A DNA stretch of 64,000 nt from the NCBI GenBank assembly GCA_016647705.1, contig JAENRU010000497.1, positions 1 to 64,000 on the forward strand. The letters run 5' to 3'. Below are positions 57,342-64,000 of this stretch, piece by piece. The position numbers and the translations under genes were made by a program. The DNA is from Eucommia ulmoides (lineage: Eukaryota > Streptophyta > Magnoliopsida > Garryales > Eucommiaceae). The stretch's first letter is position 1. Every line of letters begins with the position of its first letter. The notes beneath the pieces are model-generated. The model saw nothing but the letters and a program-made list of their open reading frames with translations, did not search any database and was not told where the DNA came from.

Positions 57342-57734
57342 TGCGGAAATATTAAAACGGAAGTATACCTTTCGGATTCGAAAGATTCGTTTACAACCCG
57401 TTTCTCGTTTCTTCTCTTGTCAACAAGAAAAATACTACTAGAATATTTTTCAATAATATCCACACACTCACTAACAAAGGCCACTCAAATTATTTGTAAT
57501 CTGATGTGATATAGACCTTGATGTATCAACGCATATTTATAGAGAAAATTCCAAAGGTTGTATCTGTTCCAATGGGTACATACCGAAAATGTATATTCAT
57601 TCCAATAGGTGTCTATTGAAAAGACATGATCCTTAAGATCAAGAGGTGCACCCATTCACATGGTGACTCTCCATGAATCATGAGGTCCATGTGGACGCTC
57701 CACGGGTCGACCCAACCCGTTCCATGATCCAACA
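57342..57734 (-). mobile_element. 5' LTR of the copia element
   Basis: Minus strand begins TGTTGGATCATGGAACGGG at 57734 and ends TTTCCGCA at 57342; ~393 bp, a usual size for small copia LTRs. The flanking 5 bp at 57735-57739 is GTTTC; the partner TSD is lost with the other end. Confidence 0.7.
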
Positions 57735-58817
57735 GTTTCTATTCTCACAAATTAAAAGAAGCAATTTCAAGGCAATGATTGTTACTAAATATGTTTATAT
57801 TCCTGTAATACTTCAGAACGAAAACCGAATCCTCGTTCCAGTTTGTTGGAAGTAGAAACAGAAAAGCAGGAACATTAATCTAACGCAAATAAACACCTGT
57901 TCCTCTAACTTTAATCTTCCGAATAATATTTATGCTCATGTTGGAAAATTTTTATCGAGACAATCACCTTTGGTTCCAAGTCTTACCTTGCACGTTTTTA
58001 GCTGAACATTGAGTAAATTGACTCAAATTTAGACATGATCGTATAACCGTTGATATAACATCAATATATTACGATGTCATAAGACTAGAAATTTAAATTT
58101 TAAAATTAATATGATAAAATTGCATAAATTACAAAAGTAAAATGACTTACCAATTATCCTTGTTTTAATTGAAAAATAATATTTAATAGGTTTTTAATAT
58201 ATATTGTTCACAAACTTGTAGTATAGTGGATATTTAATTTATCTTTTTAGTAAAAAGTCTAGAGTTTAATCTTCTCCTCCACCAATATATATATATACTA
58301 GAAAAAAAAAAAAAAACATATGTTTTCTTTATAAAAATAAAACAATAGCAAAATTATATATCAAACCTTTTCAAAGAAGAGATAGTCATGGAAGACAATT
58401 GAACTTCTTCTCATATACAATATATTTAAAAGGGTTTAATATGGTCAAATTTTCGCTATTTTTCATAAAACATGTAAATCGGCAGAAAGGACGATTTTAC
58501 AAAATCGCCATTTCCATTGATGATTTTATACTGTTGGTGCGATTTTAATTTGGAATTAGATTAAGAAAATGAAATAGAAATTAAAATGACAAAACAGTGC
58601 AACAATACCATTCCAATGTTGCGATTTTGTTAAAAATATTTCTTCCTCAGTCGATTTACATTTTTCACAAAAAAAGTGTAAACTTGTCTTTTTCGGATAT
58701 TGAACTTTTAAAAATATATTCTCGATTTAATGGTATGTAAGTTCACTCTTTACTAGGATGTGATGCGTTCAAATTCTCTTCTCTACTTTATTATTACTTA
58801 CTAATTAAAGAAGAGAC

Positions 58818-58849
<32 letters not shown>

Positions 58850-60833
58850 CAAAAAATCACCCTAAAATATTTTAAAATATCATCCTCAAGTTTAGCGTGG
58901 TCACTTCTTTAGTTGAAAATGAAAGGATGCATATAGGATTGTAAGATAAATTACACTTCTAAAACCCATATATTTTGTCTAGTCTATCAATTACACTTCA
59001 CTTAGCTCTCGTATTTTTTTTTTTTTTTTTTTTTTTTTGTTTTTATGGTAAAATATTGTTCGAGTCAGTTTATGTGCACTTCGAATTATCATTTTCCTAG
59101 ACAATCTTAAAAGCACATTTTACCATATCGACCTAATGCATTCATGATTAACTTCAAGATTTAATTCACAGAGTGCTCTGCAAGAGAGTCGAATTTTGGT
59201 TAACAAAGAAAAATAACACATCCTCTTACCAACGGGACTAACACCTCGTGCGTACTTAACCCTTGTACTTTTTCTACTTTGTCTAGTGTGTCAATGGTAC
59301 CCCTTTAATTAACCCTTTGTACTTTTAAAATTGTGTCAATTAAACATTCACTTGAACTACTGGGGGATTTCTTCGGTACTCAAGGTATATGTTATAATTT
59401 TTTTATTTTTTTTTAATATTTAAAATAATATAGATTTTACAATATATATCTACTTATCTAGTATTTGACCTCTATTATTTTAAAAAAAGTTGCAAAATTT
59501 AAAAAATCTCTCTAGGAGTTTATTTACTTATTATTTACGATTTAAAATAAATAAATATGAGTAATGAATATTAATAGTCTTAAAAATTGGTAATAGTTTT
59601 TTAAGTTACAATTTTATTTTTATTTTTTGGTATTAAAATTTATTTATGTTATATTTTCATAAAATATATTAATCATGGGTTAAATAAAAAAAAATATTAA
59701 TATATTTTTTTTTTCAACCCACGTTGGAGTCCAAAACCAATGAATAACAAAAGTAGCCGTAGTTCTACTTTTATTTGAACTCAATTCAATCCATATAATC
59801 TAAATTCTCTTATGTTGATTTAATTTGGATTTATTACCTTTTAATCCTTTGTACTTCAGTCTTATTTCATTTGTACTTTTTTATTTTAAAGATTTACACT
59901 TCACTCCCTTCCACTATGTATTGGAGGGAAAATCACACATTTTATTAAAAAAAAAAAAAAGACTTAATATTCTTTATTTTTAATTTATATATAATATATA
60001 ATATTTAATGCAATAAAATGTAAAAGCTAATATTTTTATCTCTAATTCTCTTTCTCTCACTTCCTATTTTTCCGTTTTTATTAAAGATAAAATAAAATAA
60101 AAATTAAAATCAAGAGTACTTTTATCTATTTCATATAAAATTTAGATTCTATATTTAATTTTAGCAAATTTTTAAATATATTTTCTTAAGTTAAAAAAAA
60201 TATTTCAATTATTTTTATCTATATGTATAGTATAATATAATAACATTATATAAGAGACACGATTCGTCTACCTGCTTGGAGAGGTAGAAATCAGAAATAT
60301 ACATGCAGGAATGAGTTTGACGATTACTAGGCGTATTCCGAAAATTGTAATGGAGTTTGATTTGGAAGAAGCAGTGAACCTGATCAAGGGAAAGTGTCCC
60401 AAGAGCCATGTCTACAGAAGATAGATCGTGGAGCGCAATCATATCATAAACACCCATAATTTCTTGATCCAAGCGACTAGAAATATAAACTATAGATGTG
60501 CATATTACCTAGCCAGGATGGGAACACACGGTAGAACAAAAATGCATTTTCTTGAAGTAAACCCTAGAGGGATTAGAAAGGCTTCTCATAGTTGATATGA
60601 AGAACGAGGCTCGCTCGCGTAGTCCTTAGTTTTATAGTTTCTATTTTTTATACCAAAAATAAATAAAAAATAACATTATATAAGAGACACTTTTAAGGTC
60701 ATTATGGCAATTTTGAAAAATATAATGACACATTTGTAATTCCAAATAAGTTTTGTCCTCATGCATCATTCAATACACCGTATCTATGTACCTGTTTATC
60801 AATTCATATGTTCTACAGTGTAAACTACCCTTA
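57735..60833. other. AT-rich intergenic stretch
   Basis: No gene is supported. Homopolymer tracts at 58302-58317, 58818-58845, 59015-59038 and 59946-59960. A short hairpin CGATTTT-AC-AAAATCG at 58493-58508 lies in a segment with repeated (C/G)GATTTT words. An 85-codon minus-strand frame (60215-60472) is unrecognised; its surroundings (60240-60600) are less AT-rich and could be a gene relic. Confidence 0.4.
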
Positions 60834-60847
60834 TCTCTGGGTAGAGG

Positions 60848-61430
60848 TAGGGATGGTCATGGGCCGGGCCGGGTCGGGTTCGGGCCGGGCTTAGACTAGT
60901 GTATTACAAAAAAATGTTGGGCCCTAGCCCGGCCCGGCCCGGTGATCGGGCCTTAATTCTATACCCAATCCCGGCCCTATAAGAAAATTTTAAGCACAAA
61001 GCCCAGCCCACGGGCCCTCGGCCCTATTTTTTTTTTTTTTAAATTTCAAAAATAAATACAAAAAATTTAACACCAAACCAATAAAAAATATTAAAATTAC
61101 AATTTTTAAAGGTAAATCAATATTCCAAACAAATTAAACCAACAAGAAATATTAAAATTATAATTTTTAAATAAAATTAATATTTCAAATATTATGGTTG
61201 TATTATAACGTGTATATATATATTTTTTTTATTTTTTTAAATATCCTTCCGGCCGGGCCGGGCCGGCCCTAAAATTTTTTAATCTTGCCCAAGCCTGGCC
61301 CTAATTTTGATCGGGCCCTAATACCTAGGCCCTGGCCCGGCCCGTGGGCTTAAACTCTAAGTCCAAGCCCTAAAAAAATAGGGTCGGGCCGTTCGGGCTG
61401 GGCGGGCCCCCAAGCCCATGACCATCCCTA
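60848..61430. mobile_element. hAT-type MITE, inner element, TSD GGTAGAGG
   Basis: 583 bp with inverted ends TAGGGATGGTCATGGGC / GCCCATGACCATCCCTA and a perfect 8-bp TSD GGTAGAGG at 60840-60847 and 61431-61438. It is inserted 6 bp into the left end of a close relative. GC-rich subterminal GGGCCGGGC repeats; no coding. Confidence 0.9.
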
Positions 61431-61681
61431 GGTAGAGGTGGTCATGGGCTAGGCCGAACTCGGGCCGGACTTAGACTAGGGTATTACATAAAATTGCTAG
61501 GCCCAAGCCCGACCCGACACTATAGTCGGCCCTTAATTCCATGCCCAAGCCCAACCCTATAAAAAAACCTAAACCCAAAGTCCGACCCTATACAAAAAAC
61601 CTAAACCCTAGAAAAATAAGCCCAAAACCCTGAAAAAACCTAAGCCCAAAGCCCTATGGTTGAATGTGTGTGTGTAATGTG

Positions 61682-61688
<7 letters not shown>

Positions 61689-61732
<44 letters not shown>
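61689..61732. repeat. (AT)n microsatellite
   Basis: Uninterrupted AT run of about 44 bases inside the outer hAT MITE, preceded by (GT)n. Confidence 0.95.
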
Positions 61733-61735
<3 letters not shown>

Positions 61736-61941
61736 TATTATTATTATTCTTCGGGCCGGCCCGACCCGGCCCTAAAATATTTTGGCCTTACCCAAGCCTG
61801 ACCCTAAAATTGATTGGGCCCTAACACCTAGGACCAAGCCCTGCCCATAGGCTCAAAGCCAAAGCCCAAACCCTAAAAAAAATGGGTCGGGCCGTTCGGG
61901 CTGGGCGGATCCCCGAGCCCATGACCACCCCTATCTCTTGG

Positions 61942-62527
61942 GAATCATTTGCATAGCCTTTCACCCTAATTCCTCCGACTACCCAACGTCGGCAACCTTA
62001 CACCGATGAGCATGATATGATGGAGAGAACGACACAACGACGGTGGTGACTTGCCGACGCACGTCCCTAAATCGCGCACTCACCGACCACCGCCGACCTG
62101 CTACCGGGAGATGATAGAGAGAACGACGAATCAAGGCCAGCAGTGGCGTCGGTGACTTGCCGTCGCACTAAATCGATGACGTTGTCTGTTTAGGTCCAGG
62201 TTCGAATTTTTGACTTTCTTTTTTTGTGTGAAATCAGGCGACAGCAACGATTATTTCTCCAGCATCGGATGGCTACATAACGTCGGTGTTATGAGCAGAT
62301 CCATTACTTACATTTTTCTCCTGCTTCATTTTCTTTTTTAGCAAATGTCATGCATACCCTTGGCTCACTGCCAACTGTGATTCATTCATTGTCCACTTTT
62401 CATGCATTTAGGACTCTTTGCTCCAACATTTGTGCACCCAGACTTGCTAGAAGAAAGAGTCTAGTCTTGACGTCCTAAAAGGCACCTACGATGCACGTAC
62501 CCGTCGATGAAAATGAAGAATAAATTT
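61942..62527. other. Unassigned stretch with a partial duplication
   Basis: Two similar ~60-bp segments, 62017-62068 and 62109-62167, share GATGATGGAGAGAACGAC and GGTGACTTGCCGACGCAC with small changes. No gene recognised. Confidence 0.4.
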
Positions 62528-63312
62528 TGTTGGGGTCGAAAATTGGCCGACCAGCAGTATGGTCCGGACACCCTCAGATCGGGGAGAAGAGATATGGCGA
62601 TTGATCGTCTTTGTGTATCGCAGCTGGGCTGGACAGGTTTGACCCGACCTACATTTGAGCCCGAGTCTTACTTTCCTGGCCTGATGTTCCTAGCTATTTT
62701 CCGGGCCGAGCTCCAATTTGTTACCTGCACACAGGACGGATCGATATTTTCCCCGCGTGTCCCCTCCGGCATGAGAATAAGAGTCCGGGATAGAAATATA
62801 GATCGAAAAGTTATTGTTACCTCGACCTGTTTGAACGACCTATGGTCGAGTTTCTATCTCTAGAATTGCTCTCTAATCCCCTCAAAAGTGTTGGGAAAAC
62901 CTTCTATTTATAGGCAAAAATATGATTAGTGAAAGCAAGATTAAGGCCTTATGCTCGGATTACCGGTAAACAGTTAGGCGCGTGGGCGGTACGACGGATT
63001 AGAGTTATGGGCCTGGGCCTTTGGCCCTTTACTGTAGATGGTAAGGACCGGGGTCCGACCTGTCGAAGAGGCAGGCCAGGCCGGTCAAGAGGGTGCAGGT
63101 CGGTCTAGGCCCGCCGACCTGCCATTGCGTGCTGATTCTTCACAGGGCCTCTAGGGGAGGTCTTCATGTGCTTCTCACTCACCGACCTGAGAAGCCACCC
63201 GGGCTGTCTATACATTGGGCTGACTGAGGTCGTCGATGATGTGGAATCAGTGACGTGGCAGATTTGATCCAGGTGGCTGACAAATGGAGAGAGCCCAATT
63301 TTACCCACATCA
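62528..63312 (-). mobile_element. Solo Retand-like LTR, TSD AATTT
   Basis: 785 bp. Minus strand starts TGATGTGGGTAAAATTGGG and ends CGACCCCAACA. Perfect TSD AATTT at 62523-62527 and 63313-63317. The minus strand contains a TATA box CTATAAATAGAAGG (62908-62921) and CTCTTATTCTCATGCCGG, the R-U5 wording of the Retand LTR at 39773. The + strand ORF across it is incidental. Confidence 0.9.
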
Positions 63313-63317
63313 AATTT

Positions 63318-64000
63318 CAATATAATTAAATATAAAAATATTTACGTTGTTTAAAGAATGGTCTAATACATTAAAGTGAGTGTTTTTTCTTCTTCAAAAT
63401 TGGCATTCGAAAGGGATATAGCAGTGCATGTGGATATTGTGACCATATCCATGTTGTCATCCCAATCGGTAGGGCAAGATAAAAATTGAGTGGAGAAAAA
63501 CAATTATGTTATCGAAATGATTCCTTAAGAAAAAATGGATTTTTATTGTTCATATTTTATCTTACTCCCATAAATTAATTCTTAAAATTAGAAGAACATA
63601 GCCTATCAAGAAATGAGAAGGAATTTGAATAAGGTAATAGTTTTTTTACCAATTCTAACAGTTGGATGAATTTATTGTTTTTGGGTGAAAGTGAGTTGAA
63701 AACTGATAAGGCAGGAAGTCTTCTGTCCTTATCTTTATCAAGATGAATCCTGCATGCACTATTCTTAATCTTCAAAGTGACGGATAAATATCATTCAGAA
63801 GTCCCAGAATTCTTTTCACCTAATGTGGTTTGCAGAATAACACCTGATTGATGTGAGAAAAGAATTAAAATTCTCAGACTGCGTATCAACTTCAAATAAA
63901 TTCCCAAATAGAAATTTTAACAGTAAGGACTCATCTGCCTAGTGATATTGGAATAAGATAGCAAAACTCACTCTCCCTAGATTAATTTTTTTTTATATGT
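63318..64000. other. Unassigned AT-rich end of window
   Basis: No gene, repeat or element is recognised here. Confidence 0.4.

Larger units (their letters stand above)
55203..57734 (-). mobile_element. Ty1/copia element, incomplete
   Basis: Minus strand: 5' LTR 57342-57734, primer-binding site, gag, CCHC knuckle and protease start, then cut at 55203. Reverse transcriptase, integrase and the second LTR are absent. A broken fossil with several interruptions in gag. Confidence 0.85.
60842..61933. mobile_element. hAT-type MITE, outer element
   Basis: Terminal inverted repeats TAGAGGTGGTCATGGGC (left, split by the inner element after 6 bp) and GCCCATGACCACCCCTA (right). 8-bp flanks TCTCTGGG (60834-60841) and TCTCTTGG (61934-61941) differ at one base, fitting a hAT TSD. 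The interior is GGGCC/CCCGG-rich at both ends with an AT middle. No coding. Apart from the inner element it is about 500 bp. Confidence 0.75.

Noticed and set aside
60215-60472. 85-codon minus-strand ORF as a host gene
   Set aside because: No recognisable domain, no splice-supported extension; left as unassigned.
62507-62863. 118-codon plus-strand ORF
   Set aside because: It lies across the minus-strand R-U5 region of a solo LTR with a perfect TSD; incidental frame.

Overview
This window looks like repeat-rich intergenic heterochromatin of a flowering plant, probably a eudicot. The support is the element types seen: Ty3/gypsy Athila- and Tat/Retand-like LTR elements with plant-type primer-binding sites, a Ty1/copia element primed by initiator-Met tRNA, a Mutator-like (MULE) transposon with a plant mobile domain (PMD) gene, and hAT-type MITEs. 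The sequence is strongly AT-rich. I see no convincing host gene, rRNA, tRNA gene or CRISPR array. Nearly all legible coding capacity belongs to mobile elements.

Layout. 1-3283: leader and a ~2.75 kb LTR of a minus-strand LTR element. 3284-6229: 5' piece of a MULE (copy 1). 6229-10707: non-autonomous Athila-like element. 10713-11302: Retand-type LTR piece. 11303-12917: unassigned. 12918-22635: the best-preserved element, a MULE with a hairpin array, a TATA box, a 2.7 kb repeat-filled 5' intron, a two-exon transposase, two small paralogous ORFs and a convergent PMD gene whose 5' end is lost. 22636-37620: a duplicated Ogre/Tat-like element (two copies of the LTR-end/PBS/internal segment), into which several LTRs have inserted. 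37621-39772: little. 39773-54184: one Retand element split by a ~10 kb nest of Athila-like LTR insertions. 54185-57734: LTR pieces and a minus-strand copia element. 57735-60833: AT-rich, empty. 60842-61933: two nested GC-rich hAT MITEs. 62528-63312: solo LTR. The remainder is unassigned.

The most notable part is the MULE. Eight consecutive hairpins with short loops (12918-13261) sit just upstream of its TATA box. Its 5' intron holds an exact 566-bp higher-order repeat. Between the transposase and the PMD gene lie two unrecognised but mutually related proteins sharing the motifs YRVN(E/Q)S and ENNRM. A second MULE copy at 3284-6229 keeps the same order of hairpin, leader, splice donor and repeat intron. 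By analogy with VANDAL MULEs, whose VANC proteins recognise repeats in their own element and counter silencing, this could be a transposase plus anti-silencing module; that is inference.

The second notable signal is in the Athila-like LTRs. They carry GC-rich perfect palindromes just upstream of the LTR promoter. The central tetramer differs between copies (CTAG, CGCG, TGCA) but stays self-complementary, as if the symmetry itself were conserved.

Many insertions are dated relative to each other by matching target-site duplications (TSDs): AGGTC, GTAGC, GTACA, TGTTT, AATTT, GGTAGAGG and an imperfect TCTCTGGG/TCTCTTGG.
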